DNA from: Geothrix edaphica
GTDB taxonomy: Bacteria; Acidobacteriota; Holophagae; Holophagales; Holophagaceae
Direction: 5' to 3'
Length of the DNA: 64,000 nt
NCBI RefSeq assembly: GCF_030268045.1
Contig: NZ_BSDC01000002.1
Coordinates: 248,001-312,000, forward strand
This document shows positions 27,527-36,777 of the stretch, piece after piece. The position numbers and the translations under genes were made by a program. The number at the start of each line of letters is the position of its first letter. The first letter of the stretch is position 1. The notes beneath the pieces were generated by a model. That model searched no databases and was not told the origin of the DNA. It was given only the letters and a program-made list of their open reading frames with translations.

Positions 27527-28657
27527 ATGACCGTCTCCCGCCGCGAGTTCCTCCAGTGGTCCGCCACCGCCTCGGCCCTGGCGGCCACGGGCCTGGACCT
27601 GTCCGCCAAGCCCGCCGGGAAGGTCGCCCCGAAGAAGATCCTCATCCTGGGCGGCACAGGCTTCCTGGGGCCCGCCACCATCGAGATCGCGCAGGCCCAC
27701 GGGCACCAGATCACCATGTTCAACCGCGGCAAGACGCGGCCCGGCCTCTTCCCCGGCGTGGAGAAGCTGCACGGCGACCGCGATCCGAAGAAGGGCGAGG
27801 GCCTGAAGGCCCTGGAAGGCCGCAGCTGGGATGCCGTCATCGACAACAGCGCCTACTACCCGCGCATGGTGGCCGCCTCGGCCGGCCTGCTGGCGCCGCA
27901 CGTGAAGCAGTACCTCATCATCTCCAGCATCAGCGCCTACAAGGAACCCAACCCCGAGAACGGCACCGAGGACGCGCCCCTGGCCACCCTGGCCGACCCC
28001 GCCGTCGAGGAGATGGGGAAGGAATACCAGAACTACGGCGGCCTCAAGGCCCTCTGCGAGCAGGCGGCCCAGAAGGCCCTGCCGGGCCGCACCGCCGTGA
28101 TCCGGCCCGGCTACATCGTGGGGCCTGACGACCCCACGGGCCGCTTCACCTACTGGCCCGTGCGCTTCGACAAGGGCGGCGAACTCGCCGTGCCCGGCAC
28201 TCCCGCCGATCCCGTGGAGATCATCGATGTCCGCGACCTGGCCGCCTGGCTGGTGCACCTGGTCGAGCAGGGCACCGTGGGCACCTTCAATGCCTGCGGT
28301 CCCGAGAAGCGCCTGGCCTGGGGCCGCCTGGTGGAGGCCTTCCAGAAGGCCGGGAACCCCACCGCCAAGCCGGTCTGGATTCCCACCGACTACCTGGCCC
28401 AGCAGAAGGACCTCGAGTTCCCCATCTGGGCCCCCTACGCCGGCGAGACCAAGGGCTTCCACACCTGGCGCAATGACCGCGCCGTGAAGGCCGGCCTGCG
28501 CTTCCGCCCCGCCCTGGACACCGTGAAGGACACCCTCGCCTGGTACAAGACCCAGGAGAAGGTGGAGAAGGGCCGCACCAGGCTCGCGGGCCCCAGTGCC
28601 GAACAGGAAGCCAAGCTCATCGCCGCCTGGCGCGAGGCATCCAAGAAGAAGGGCTGA
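27527..28657 (+). CDS. Tat-exported NAD-dependent epimerase/dehydratase-like protein
   Basis: The 376-residue protein opens with a twin-arginine signal (SRREFLQWSATASALAATG), implying folding with cofactor in the cytoplasm and export to the periplasm. A Rossmann domain follows with ILILGGTGFLGPATIE (GGTGFLG near 39-45) and a catalytic-type YGGLK in place of the usual YxxxK. Proteins of this kind cluster with isoflavone-reductase-like and sugar epimerases. The substrate is unknown. The gene diverges from the NTT-like transporter across a 92-bp gap and follows CCGGAGG. Confidence 0.82.
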   Translation: MTVSRREFLQWSATASALAATGLDLSAKPAGKVAPKKILILGGTGFLGPATIEIAQAHGHQITMFNRGKTRPGLFPGVEKLHGDRDPKKGEGLKALEGRSWDAVIDNSAYYPRMVAASAGLLAPHVKQYLIISSISAYKEPNPENGTEDAPLATLADPAVEEMGKEYQNYGGLKALCEQAAQKALPGRTAVIRPGYIVGPDDPTGRFTYWPVRFDKGGELAVPGTPADPVEIIDVRDLAAWLVHLVEQGTVGTFNACGPEKRLAWGRLVEAFQKAGNPTAKPVWIPTDYLAQQKDLEFPIWAPYAGETKGFHTWRNDRAVKAGLRFRPALDTVKDTLAWYKTQEKVEKGRTRLAGPSAEQEAKLIAAWREASKKKG

Positions 28658-28674
28658 GCCCGGTTTTCTGATCG

Positions 28675-28700
28675 CAGGGCCCCGCGGATGCGGGGTCCTG
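28675..28700. terminator. Bidirectional terminator between the epimerase and CBS genes
   Basis: CAGGGCCCCGC-ggat-GCGGGGTCCTG is an 11-bp stem with one mismatch, located between two convergent stop codons. Confidence 0.75.
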
Positions 28701-29129
28701 TCAGTTCTGGATGTAGTGCACCAGCTGGTCGATGGTGAACTTCTGCTCGGAGATCGTCTCCTTCACCAGGTCGCCGATGGAGAGGATGCCCAGCACCGCG
28801 TTGTCCTCCCCCAGCACCGGCAGGTGGCGGATGTGCTTGCCCGTCATGAGGGCCATGCACTCCTCCACGGTCTCGCCCAGGGTCACGCAGCTCACGCGGT
28901 CGCTCATGATCTCCCGCACGGGGGTGTCCTTGGAGGTCTTGCCCTTGAGGATGATCTTCCGGGCGTAGTCCCGCTCCGAGAAGATCCCCACCAGCCGGCC
29001 CTGCTCCAGCACCAGCAGCGCCCCGATGTCGTGGCGGGCCAGGAGGTCGAGGGCGGTGAGGACGGTGTCGTCGGGTCCCACGGACACCAGGGGTCGCTTG
29101 CCTTCGAGCAGGTGCTTCAAGGGCCGCAT
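28701..29129 (-). CDS. Two-CBS-domain protein
   Basis: The 142-residue protein consists of two CBS motifs forming one Bateman module (about 10-65 and 75-135; VSVGPDDTVLTALDLLARHDIGALLV and CVTLGETVEECMALMTGKHIRHLPVL). Such stand-alone modules bind adenosyl nucleotides and regulate partners; the partner is not evident here. The gene follows GGAGGCATGC. Confidence 0.87.
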   Translation of the reverse strand: MRPLKHLLEGKRPLVSVGPDDTVLTALDLLARHDIGALLVLEQGRLVGIFSERDYARKIILKGKTSKDTPVREIMSDRVSCVTLGETVEECMALMTGKHIRHLPVLGEDNAVLGILSIGDLVKETISEQKFTIDQLVHYIQN

Positions 29130-29337
29130 GCATGCCTCCGAGAGGGAATCAGGCCGGATGGGAGGAGAGGGTGGACCTGACTATACGGCCAAGCCCGGGC
29201 CGGGGGGACCCCCCGGCCACCGGAATCCGTGATCCATGCCGCAGATTCCGCCGTCCGGGTTCATTTATGATGCATGGGTCAGCTTTTTGAGAGCCCGCCC
29301 CACCGGATTACGCGCCGGCCCCCATGAAGGATCGCCC

Positions 29338-30879
29338 ATGTCCCTGCCCAGGAAGCTCAAGGACCACGCCGCACGGCACGCCAGGGCCACGGACCCCCAT
29401 CCGGAGGCGGCCAGGAAGCAGGCGGCCCAGGGGAAGCTCCTCGCCCGGGAGCGCATCACGGCCATCCTCGACCCCGGGTCCTTCCATGAATACGACCTCT
29501 TCGTGGAGCACAAGTGCTCCGACTTCGGCATGGCCGGAAAGCAGCTGCCGGGCGACGGGGTCATCACCGGCACGGGCACGATCATGGGCCACCCGGTGGC
29601 CATCTACGCCCAGGACTTCACCGTGGCGGGCGGCTCGCTGGGCCTGGCCCACGCCCGCAAGATCACCAAGATCATGGACCATGCCATCAAGCTGGGCATC
29701 CCCCTCATCGGCATCAACGACTCCGGCGGAGCGCGCATCCAGGAGGGCGTGAACTCCCTGGCGGGCTACGGCGAGATCTTCTACCGCAACACACTGGCCT
29801 CGGGGGTCATCCCCCAGATCTCCATCATCCTGGGCCCCTGCGCCGGCGGCGCCGTCTACTCCCCGGCCCTCACGGACTTCGTCTTCGTCGTGGACAAGAT
29901 CTCCAAGATGTTCATCACGGGGCCCGAGGTCATCCGGACCGTGCTGGGCGAGGAGATCTCCATGGAGGACCTGGGCGGCGCCCGGGTGCAGTCCGAGATC
30001 TCGGGCAACGCCCACTTCTACGCCGAGAGCGAGGCCGAGTGCTTCGAGCAGGTGAAGCGCCTGGTCACCTTCATCCCCTGGAACAACCGGAAGAAGGCCG
30101 ATCCATTCGGCGTCAGCCCCTCCCGCACCGAGGAGGACCTCGAGCACATCATCCCCTCGGAATCCCACCGCCCCTACGACGTGCGCGACATCCTGCAGGC
30201 CGTCTGCGACGGCTCGGACTTCATGGAGGTCCAGGCCCTGTGGGCGCCCAACATCGTGGTCGGCTTCGCCCGCATGGGTGGGCGCACCGTGGGCCTGGTG
30301 GCCAACCAGCCGTCGGTGCTGGCCGGGGTCCTGGATGTGGACAGCTCGGACAAGGCCGCCCGCTTCATCCGGTTCTGCGACGCCTTCAACATCCCCCTCG
30401 TCACCTTCGTGGACCTGCCCGGCTACCTGCCGGGCGTGGACCAGGAACATGCAGGCGTCATCCGCCACGGCGCCAAGCTGCTCTACGCCTACAGCGAGGC
30501 CACGGTCCCCAAGATCACGGTGATCCTCCGCAAGGCCTACGGCGGCGGCTACATCGCCATGTGCTCCCGCCACCTGGGCGCCGACTTCGTCTTCGCCTGG
30601 CCCTGTGCCGAGATCGCGGTCATGGGGCCTGAGGGCGCGGCCAACATCATCTTCAAGGGCGAGATCGCCGCCGCCGCGGATCCCGACGCCTTCCGCCGGG
30701 AGAAGGTGAAGGAGTACACCGAGAAGTTCGCCAGCCCCTACGTGGCCGCGGCCAACGGGCATGTGGACGCCGTCATCGCCCCCGGCCAGACGCGAGACTT
30801 CCTGCTGCATGCCCTGGAGATCTCCGACCAGAAGGCCGAGCCGCGGCCCACGCGGAAACACGGCGTGCCGCCGTTCTGA
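29338..30879 (+). CDS. Acyl-CoA carboxylase carboxyltransferase subunit (propionyl-CoA carboxylase beta / methylmalonyl-CoA decarboxylase alpha type)
   Basis: The 513-residue protein is a full carboxyltransferase with two crotonase-fold halves. Marks include GGSLGLAHARKITKIMDHA, the oxyanion segments NDSGGARIQEG and CAGGAVYSPALTDF, DLPGYLPGVDQEH, and RKAYGGGYIAMCS. It moves a carboxyl group between biotin and a short acyl-CoA, probably propionyl/methylmalonyl-CoA. The biotin carrier follows 10 bp later; no biotin carboxylase or sodium-pump beta subunit is here. The ATG at 29338 matches the family N terminus. Confidence 0.9.
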   Translation: MSLPRKLKDHAARHARATDPHPEAARKQAAQGKLLARERITAILDPGSFHEYDLFVEHKCSDFGMAGKQLPGDGVITGTGTIMGHPVAIYAQDFTVAGGSLGLAHARKITKIMDHAIKLGIPLIGINDSGGARIQEGVNSLAGYGEIFYRNTLASGVIPQISIILGPCAGGAVYSPALTDFVFVVDKISKMFITGPEVIRTVLGEEISMEDLGGARVQSEISGNAHFYAESEAECFEQVKRLVTFIPWNNRKKADPFGVSPSRTEEDLEHIIPSESHRPYDVRDILQAVCDGSDFMEVQALWAPNIVVGFARMGGRTVGLVANQPSVLAGVLDVDSSDKAARFIRFCDAFNIPLVTFVDLPGYLPGVDQEHAGVIRHGAKLLYAYSEATVPKITVILRKAYGGGYIAMCSRHLGADFVFAWPCAEIAVMGPEGAANIIFKGEIAAAADPDAFRREKVKEYTEKFASPYVAAANGHVDAVIAPGQTRDFLLHALEISDQKAEPRPTRKHGVPPF

Positions 30880-30889
30880 GGAAGCGCCC

Positions 30890-31216
30890 ATGACCGCACG
30901 CCACACCCTCACCCTGGACGGCACCGCCTACGAGACCGCCCTCACCCGGAAGTACGCCCTCCGCCGGCCCTACATCCCGAAGGACCCCGGGTGCGTGGCG
31001 GCGGTCATCCCCGGCCTCATCCTCGAGGTCCTCGTAGCGCCTGGAGTGCGGGTCCGGCGGGGCCAGAGCCTCCTGGTCCTGGAGGCCATGAAGATGCAGA
31101 ACCACCTGGCCGCCCCCGCGGACGGCTACGTCCGGGAAGTGGCCGTGACCCCGGGGGACACCGTCGCCAAGGGGCAGCTGCTGCTGGTGCTCCAACCCGA
31201 TCCTGACAGTCTGTAA
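30890..31216 (+). CDS. Biotin carboxyl carrier protein
   Basis: The 108-residue protein ends in a biotinyl domain with the canonical LEAMKMQNH, where Lys68 is biotinylated by BirA, and the mirrored half [16 protein letters not shown]. The N-terminal 35 residues are a short link rather than the long Pro/Ala linker of AccB. It serves the carboxyltransferase upstream. Confidence 0.92.
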   Translation: MTARHTLTLDGTAYETALTRKYALRRPYIPKDPGCVAAVIPGLILEVLVAPGVRVRRGQSLLVLEAMKMQNHLAAPADGYVREVAVTPGDTVAKGQLLLVLQPDPDSL

Positions 31217-31301
31217 ACCGGATTCCCGGTCCGCCCCGTTCAAACCGCTGTCACTGGGCTGGGGCGCTACCCTATGGATCTTGATTCGCTCAGGAGGATC
31301 C

Positions 31302-32294
31302 ATGGCCGTCAACCTCAAGGGACGCAGCTTTCTCACGCTGATGGACTTCACCCCGCTGGAGGTGCGTTACCTCCTGGACCTCTCGCGTGACCTCAAGGCC
31401 AAGAAGCGCATGGGCGTGTTCAACTACCTGCTCAAGGGCAAGAACATCGTCCTCCTCTTCGAGAAGACCAGCACCCGCACCCGCTGCGCCTTCGAGGTCG
31501 GGGCCCTGGAAGAGGGCGCCCACGTCACCTTCCTGGACAGCGCCAGCTCCCAGGTGGGCAAGAAGGAATCCATTGAGGACAGCGCCAAGGTGCTGGGCCG
31601 CTTCTACGACGGCATCGAGTACCGCGGCTACAAGCAGGAAGTGGTCGAGGCCCTGGCCAAGCACAGCGGCGTGCCCGTGTGGAACGGCCTCACGGACACC
31701 GACCACCCCACGCAGATCCTCGCGGACTTCCTCACCATCGAGGAGCACGTGGCCAAGCCCCTGCACAAGGTGAAGCTCGTCTTCTGCGGCGACATCCGCA
31801 ACAACATGAGCTACGCCCTGATGTACGGCGCCGCCAAGACCGGCATGCACATGGTGGCCCTGGGGCCAAAGGAGCTCGCCCCCGATCCGGCCGTGCTGGC
31901 CGCCGCCCGCAAGGCTGCCGAGGAGACCGGCGCCACCATCGAGGTGACGGATGACGTGGACGCCGCCGTGAAGGGCGCCGACGTGCTCTACACGGATGTG
32001 TGGGCCAGCATGGGCGAGGAGGACCAGATCCCCCAGCGCGTGAAGCTGCTCACCCCCTTCAAGGTCACCATGGAGATGATCCAGAAGACCGGCAACGCGG
32101 ATGTGAAGTTCCTCCACTGCCTGCCCGCCTTCCACGACTTCGAGACCAAGCTCGCCAAGGAGCAGAAGGCCCTGGGCCACGACATCCGGGAGGTCACGGA
32201 TGAGGTCTTCCGCAGCCGCCACAGCGTGGTCTTCGACGAAGCCGAGAACCGCATGCACACCATCAAGGCCGTCATGGTGGCGACCATCGGATAG
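31302..32294 (+). CDS. argF: Ornithine carbamoyltransferase
   Basis: The 330-residue enzyme joins carbamoyl phosphate and ornithine to citrulline for arginine synthesis. Visible motifs are the carbamoyl phosphate loop [30 protein letters not shown], and the ornithine-side HCLPAFHD. Length and layout match the E. coli-type enzymes. The ATG follows a consensus AGGAGG. It stands alone, so it has its own promoter and the terminator described below. Confidence 0.95.
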   Translation: MAVNLKGRSFLTLMDFTPLEVRYLLDLSRDLKAKKRMGVFNYLLKGKNIVLLFEKTSTRTRCAFEVGALEEGAHVTFLDSASSQVGKKESIEDSAKVLGRFYDGIEYRGYKQEVVEALAKHSGVPVWNGLTDTDHPTQILADFLTIEEHVAKPLHKVKLVFCGDIRNNMSYALMYGAAKTGMHMVALGPKELAPDPAVLAAARKAAEETGATIEVTDDVDAAVKGADVLYTDVWASMGEEDQIPQRVKLLTPFKVTMEMIQKTGNADVKFLHCLPAFHDFETKLAKEQKALGHDIREVTDEVFRSRHSVVFDEAENRMHTIKAVMVATIG

Positions 32295-32317
32295 GCACCC
32301 GCCCATCTTGGCCCCTT

Positions 32318-32351
32318 AGGAGAATTGGCCCCGTTCGGGGCCAATTCTCCT
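32318..32351 (+). terminator. Terminator after argF
   Basis: AGGAGAATTGGCCCCG and its complement make a perfect 15-bp stem with a four-base loop, 24 bp after the argF stop. No strong T-run follows. Confidence 0.75.
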
Positions 32352-32398
32352 GGTGGAGTGCTATGGTTGGGACCACCAACCCACCCCACGGAGGCCCC

Positions 32399-32896
32399 AT
32401 GCGCGCAGCTCGGCTGTTCCTCGTTCCCGTCCTCGCGGCCCTGTCCCTGGCGGCCCAGGAGCCTTCCCTGTCCGGCACCTGGACCCAGACCCGGGCCGAT
32501 GACATCGCCGCCGCCATCAACAGCACCGTGGCCGACATGAACTTCATCAAGCGGCCCATCGCCCGGGGGCGGCTCACCAAGGTGAACCCCGCCTACAAGA
32601 AGGTGATGATCGCCATCTCCGACAAGGAGGTGGTGGTGAAGTTCGATGAGCGGGCCCCCATCCACATGCCTCCCGGCGGCAAGGCCGCCCCCTGGACCCG
32701 CGAGGATGGCGACAAGTTCATGGTGGCCGCCCAGGTCGGCAAGGATCAGATGATCCAGACCTTCAAGAACGACGAAGGCGAGCGCACCAACGTGTTCCGC
32801 CTGAGCCCCGACGGCCGGACCCTCACCATGAGCGCCACCATCAAGAGCCCCAAGCTGCCCAAGCCGCTGACCTACACGATCACCTTCGGGCGTTAG
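32399..32896 (+). CDS. Secreted protein of unknown function
   Basis: The 165-residue protein has a clear signal peptide ending near AALSLAAQEP. The mature part starts SLSGTWTQTRADDIAAAIN, is beta-rich, and resembles lipocalin-like 'extracytoplasmic SGTW' proteins (GTW near 22-24), but no family is certain. It is probably periplasmic. The ATG follows GGAGGCCCC. Confidence 0.7.
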   Translation: MRAARLFLVPVLAALSLAAQEPSLSGTWTQTRADDIAAAINSTVADMNFIKRPIARGRLTKVNPAYKKVMIAISDKEVVVKFDERAPIHMPPGGKAAPWTREDGDKFMVAAQVGKDQMIQTFKNDEGERTNVFRLSPDGRTLTMSATIKSPKLPKPLTYTITFGR

Positions 32897-32902
32897 GAAC
32901 CT

Positions 32903-32932
32903 GAGCCCATGAGCCGCCTGGCTCATGGGCTC
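32903..32932 (+). terminator. Hairpin after the secreted-protein gene
   Basis: GAGCCCATGAGCC and GGCTCATGGGCTC form a perfect 13-bp stem with a four-base loop, 7 bp past the stop. The following lipoprotein gene starts 20 bp later. Confidence 0.7.
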
Positions 32933-32952
32933 GGTTTCATGCGGAGCGCCCC

Positions 32953-33393
32953 ATGAAGCTCGCAGCCCGTCTCACAGCACTCCTCGTGATCGCGCTCCTG
33001 GCCGCGTGCCAGCGGTCGCCGATCTCTCTTCCCGCGCCCAGCGATGCGAATGCCAAGGTCGTCGTCGCCTTCCTCACTGCCTATGGCCGCCGGGATCTGG
33101 ATGGGATGATGCGCCACCTGGACGAGGATGCCGTCTTCCGCGGCTCGGGCACCCCTCTGTCCAAGCCGCAGATCCGGGCCTTCTTCCAGGCCACCTTCCG
33201 GAAGCACCCGAACCTCCGCGTCGAAATCGGTTCCGTGAAGGTCGTCCAGGACACCATCCAGGCCGCCGTCAAAGTCGAAACCGACGTCATCTGGGCCGAT
33301 ACCTGGATCTTCGAGATGCGGAACCACAAGATCCACGCCTACTCGCTGGCCTCCGGCCGGCGCCAGGTCACCCGGGTCACTTCGTCAGGGTGA
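32953..33393 (+). CDS. Lipoprotein with SnoaL/NTF2-like domain
   Basis: The 146-residue protein has a lipoprotein signal with lipobox LLAAC (Cys19). The mature part fits the NTF2-like fold: an N-terminal helix (VVAFLTAYGRRDLDGMMRHL), then DEDAVFRGSGTPL and alternating strands. Such small domains bind ligands or act as enzymes, with no function predictable here. Its 3' end overlaps the convergent phosphoesterase gene by 17 bp. Confidence 0.72.
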   Translation: MKLAARLTALLVIALLAACQRSPISLPAPSDANAKVVVAFLTAYGRRDLDGMMRHLDEDAVFRGSGTPLSKPQIRAFFQATFRKHPNLRVEIGSVKVVQDTIQAAVKVETDVIWADTWIFEMRNHKIHAYSLASGRRQVTRVTSSG

Positions 33394-34726
33394 CGGCATC
33401 CAGCTCGCGTCCCTCGGCATCGAGCTGGCGCAGCTTCAAGGATTTCGCTTCCACATCCAGCACCGTGAAAGAGTGCTTGTCGGAGACGAAGGCTCGGGTC
33501 CAGGGCTGCCAGCTGGCCCTGGCGTCCGTCTGCCAGGGGTCGTAGAGCTCGGCGCCACCGGCGCCCGTCACGATGTGGAGGATGCCCTTCGCACGCGTGG
33601 CGGTCTTGCCGTCGAAGGTCTCGTCCACGATGAAGGTGCCGGCGACCGGCTTGCCGCGGGGCCCGACCTTGGCAGGTTTGAAGCGGAGGGGCGCGGTGCG
33701 CTGGTAGTTGTGGACGTGACCCGCCAGCACCAGATCCACCCCGTACTGTTCGAGGAGCGGGCTGAGGGGGCGCATCCACTGATCGTCCATGTGGCTGCGC
33801 GAACTCTGGAACAGGGGATGATGCAGGGCCACGATGCGCCACTCGGCGCCCCGGGCGGCCTTCAAATCGGCCTCCAGCCAGGCTCTCAGCGCGGGGCTTC
33901 CCCAGTCCGTGTAGATGTTGGAATCCAGCACCGTCCAGTGCACCTTGCCGTAGTCGAAGCTGTAGCTGGCCATGCGGGGATAGGCCGGGCCCGAAGCCGC
34001 CACCATGGCCTCGTGCACCCCGGCCACGGCCGGGGCGGCGTTCGGCTCGCCCGGCTTCAGGGCCGGTCCGTTCAGCGGCAGGGACCAGCAGGCGAAGTAG
34101 GCCAGCGTATCGGGCCAGCGCTGGAGGTCCCAGGGCACGTCATGGTTGCCGGGCACGCCCAGAAAGGGCACGGACCGCATCAGAGGCGTGGCCTCGCTGT
34201 TGTAGACGGGGAAGAAACGCGTGCGGTATTCCGAGGCGCGCCCCCTGGGGTAGACCAGATCCCCGGTGATGAAGACCGCATCGGGTTGCTGGGCCGCCAC
34301 GGCCTTGGCGATGGCGGCCTGTTCCTTCGATCCGTCCGCCGCGTCCCCGAACACGATCATCCGGTGGGAGCCCCGCCTGCGTGTCCGCGCCTCCGCCTCG
34401 AACACCACCGTCCCATTCAGCTTCACGCGGTAGGGGGTGCGGGCGCCGGGCGCCAGGTCCCGCAGGCTGGCGCGGTAGATGCGATGCGCGGGAAGGGGCG
34501 GTGCGTCCAGGCGCCTGTAGGCCGGAGCGGCCTGCGCGGTCCAGCCCCGCGCGGCCCTCACCTCCACGGCCCACGCGGCGTCCCGATCCTCTGTATGCCA
34601 CATCAGCTCCAGGCGCTCCCGGGCAGCCGCTTTCGGTGCATTCCCCAGCTGGAGGTAGGGCTTCACCAGGAAGGCGTCCTGGGCTTGAAGGAATGCGGTG
34701 AAGAGGAAGATCCAAAGGATGCGCAT
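33377..34726 (-). CDS. Secreted metallophosphoesterase (purple acid phosphatase-like)
   Basis: The 449-residue protein has a signal peptide (ends near LQAQD), an N-terminal fibronectin-like domain (to about 120), and a calcineurin-like phosphoesterase domain. The metal-ligand motifs appear in order: VFGDAADGS, ITGDLVYP, GVPGNHDVPW, ALHHPLF and LAGHVHNYQR. This combination is that of purple acid phosphatases. It should act in the periplasm or outside the cell, releasing phosphate from organic esters. Confidence 0.87.
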   Translation of the reverse strand: MRILWIFLFTAFLQAQDAFLVKPYLQLGNAPKAAARERLELMWHTEDRDAAWAVEVRAARGWTAQAAPAYRRLDAPPLPAHRIYRASLRDLAPGARTPYRVKLNGTVVFEAEARTRRRGSHRMIVFGDAADGSKEQAAIAKAVAAQQPDAVFITGDLVYPRGRASEYRTRFFPVYNSEATPLMRSVPFLGVPGNHDVPWDLQRWPDTLAYFACWSLPLNGPALKPGEPNAAPAVAGVHEAMVAASGPAYPRMASYSFDYGKVHWTVLDSNIYTDWGSPALRAWLEADLKAARGAEWRIVALHHPLFQSSRSHMDDQWMRPLSPLLEQYGVDLVLAGHVHNYQRTAPLRFKPAKVGPRGKPVAGTFIVDETFDGKTATRAKGILHIVTGAGGAELYDPWQTDARASWQPWTRAFVSDKHSFTVLDVEAKSLKLRQLDAEGRELDAVTLTK

Positions 34727-34742
34727 GGATCATTATTCCATC

Positions 34743-34775
34743 TTCAAAACGGGCGCCAGCGGCGCCCGTTTTGAA
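34743..34775 (-). terminator. Terminator after nuoF
   Basis: TTCAAAACGGGCGCC and GGCGCCCGTTTTGAA form a perfect 15-bp stem with a three-base loop. Placed between nuoF and the phosphoesterase, it shows that the nuo transcript ends at nuoF here. Confidence 0.85.
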
Positions 34776-34794
34776 GCAAGGAACGGCAAAGAAG

Positions 34795-36165
34795 CTAGTG
34801 CGCCCCGACCCCGGAGAGCAGCCGCGAGCCCGTGGCGTAGCAGGTCTTGTGGGTGATGTGATGCTCGAACTCGTGCCGGAATTTCTGGAGGGCCGAGTCC
34901 ATGGGGCCGCAGGCGGCATCGCCCAGGGGGCACAGCGTCCGCAGGCCGATGCGGGGCGTGAGGCTGGCCAGCAGGTCCAGGTCCTCCATGCGGCCCTCGC
35001 CGTGCTCGATGCGGTAGAGCACCATCTCCATCCAGTTGCAGCCTTCGCGGCAGGGCGTGCACTGGCCGCAGCTCTCGTGGGCGTAGAAGCGGATCAGGCG
35101 GAGCGTCGCCTGCACCATGCAGGTGTCTTCGTCCATGCAGATGAGGCCTCCGGAACCGGCCATGGAGCCGCGAGCCTTCACGGTGTCGAAGTCCAGCGGG
35201 CAGTCGAAGTCCTTCTCGTCGAACATGGGGGCGCTGGCGCCGCCGGGGATGATGGCCTTGAGCTTCCTGCCGGTGCTGGAGCCGCCCGCCAGCTCGTTCA
35301 CCACGAAGTCCATGGGCGTGCCCAGGGGCAGCTCGAAGAGGCCGGGGCGCTTCACGTGGCCGCTGACGCCGAAGATGCGGGTGCCCGTGTTCTTGGGGGT
35401 GCCCAGCTTGGCGTACTCAGCGCCGCCCATGCGGAGGATGGGGGGCACGGCCGCGAGCGTCTCCACGTTGTTCACGGTGGTGGGCTGGCCGAAGGCGCCC
35501 TTGGCCGCCGGGAAGGGCGGCTTCACGCGGGGCTCGCCGCGGCGGCCCTCCAGCGAGTTCAGCAGGGCCGTCTCCTCGCCGCAGATGTAGGCACCGGCGC
35601 CGCGGTAGACGAGGATGTCGTAGTCCCAGCCGGTGCCCAGGATGTTCTTGCCGAGGTAGCCGGCGTCGCGGGCCTGCTGGAGGGCGGCTTCGAGCTTCTC
35701 GATGAGCCAGAGGAACTCCCCGCGGATGTAGACGAAGCCCAGCTTGCACTGCATGGCCCAGCCGCCGATGATCATGCCCTCGATGAGCTGGTGGGGGTTG
35801 TACTCGAGGATGGCGCGGTCCTTGAAGGTGCCGGGCTCGCCCTCGTCACCGTTGCAGACCAGGTAGCGGGTGAACTTCCGCTCGGGCGTGTCCTTGGGCA
35901 TGAAGGACCACTTCAGGCCGCAGGGAAAGCCCGCGCCGCCCCGACCGCGGATGCCGGAGGCCTTCATCTCATCGACGACAGCCGTGGGTTCCAGCTTCAG
36001 CGCGGCCTTCATGGCCACATAGCCCTCGTGCTTCTGCTCGTAGACCTTGAGGTGCCAGTTATCGAGGTCTCCCGCGCCGCGGAGCATCAGATTCGGGAAC
36101 TTGTCCGTGCCGAAGCCGGGGAAGGTGTAGATCTGGGGATCGGGCTTGGTGCGAATGGCGGCCAT
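34795..36165 (-). CDS. nuoF: NADH-quinone oxidoreductase subunit F
   Basis: NuoF carries FMN, the NADH site and a [4Fe-4S] cluster of complex I. The 456-residue protein has the FMN/NADH glycine-rich GIRGRGGAGFPCGLKW (71-86), CNGDEGEPGTFKDR, YICGEETALLNSLEG, and the cluster motif ESCGQCTPCREGC with a later CPLGDAACGP. It starts 10 bp after nuoE. No nuoG follows; a terminator and an unrelated gene come next. Confidence 0.96.
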   Translation of the reverse strand: MAAIRTKPDPQIYTFPGFGTDKFPNLMLRGAGDLDNWHLKVYEQKHEGYVAMKAALKLEPTAVVDEMKASGIRGRGGAGFPCGLKWSFMPKDTPERKFTRYLVCNGDEGEPGTFKDRAILEYNPHQLIEGMIIGGWAMQCKLGFVYIRGEFLWLIEKLEAALQQARDAGYLGKNILGTGWDYDILVYRGAGAYICGEETALLNSLEGRRGEPRVKPPFPAAKGAFGQPTTVNNVETLAAVPPILRMGGAEYAKLGTPKNTGTRIFGVSGHVKRPGLFELPLGTPMDFVVNELAGGSSTGRKLKAIIPGGASAPMFDEKDFDCPLDFDTVKARGSMAGSGGLICMDEDTCMVQATLRLIRFYAHESCGQCTPCREGCNWMEMVLYRIEHGEGRMEDLDLLASLTPRIGLRTLCPLGDAACGPMDSALQKFRHEFEHHITHKTCYATGSRLLSGVGAH

Positions 36166-36174
36166 GGCTTCCCC

Positions 36175-36750
36175 CTACCTTGCCCAGGGGCGGTAGTCGC
36201 CCCGCTTGCAGGCTTCCATCACGTCGAGGAGCTTCTTCTCGTCCACGAACTCGTCGTAGACGTCGTGGTTCACCTGCACGCAGGGGCCGCTGCCGCAGCC
36301 GGCGAGGCACTCGACCTCCTCCACGCTCCACAGGCCGTCGGCGCTGGGGCCCTGGCCGGGTTTCACGCCGGTCTTCTCGCAGACCTTCTCCAGCAGCTGG
36401 GCGGCGCCGCGCAGGGCGCAGCTGATGTTGGTGCAGACCTGCAGGTGGAACTTACCCACCGGGGCCTTCTGGTACATCGTGTAGAACGTGGCGACGCCGA
36501 AGACGTGGCCCTCGGGGATACCGATGGCCTTGGCCACGGCCTTCATGGCCGCGAGGCTCACGAAGCCGAACTCGCGCTGGGCGATGTGCAGGGCCGGCAG
36601 CGTGGCCGCGAGCTTGTCAGGAAACTTGGCCATGATGGCCTGGATCTCCGCCAGGGCCTCGGGGCTGAATTCCTTTCGCTCGGATTCCGGAAGCCGCTGG
36701 CCCGGGGCCAGGGGCTCGTTCGCGGTGTCGGGAGGCAGGGGATGATTCAT
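36175..36750 (-). CDS. nuoE: NADH-quinone oxidoreductase subunit E
   Basis: NuoE holds a [2Fe-2S] cluster of the NADH dehydrogenase module. The 191-residue protein shows the thioredoxin-like fold with ligands in VCTNISCALRG (C-x4-C) and ECLAGCGSGPCVQVN (C-x3-C), plus GVATFYTMYQ. The ATG at 36750 is taken; an in-frame upstream extension runs into the inverted-repeat element and is unlikely to be translated. Confidence 0.95.
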   Translation of the reverse strand: MNHPLPPDTANEPLAPGQRLPESERKEFSPEALAEIQAIMAKFPDKLAATLPALHIAQREFGFVSLAAMKAVAKAIGIPEGHVFGVATFYTMYQKAPVGKFHLQVCTNISCALRGAAQLLEKVCEKTGVKPGQGPSADGLWSVEEVECLAGCGSGPCVQVNHDVYDEFVDEKKLLDVMEACKRGDYRPWAR

Positions 36751-36777
36751 GGGCGCGCTCGCATGAATGGCCAGTGT

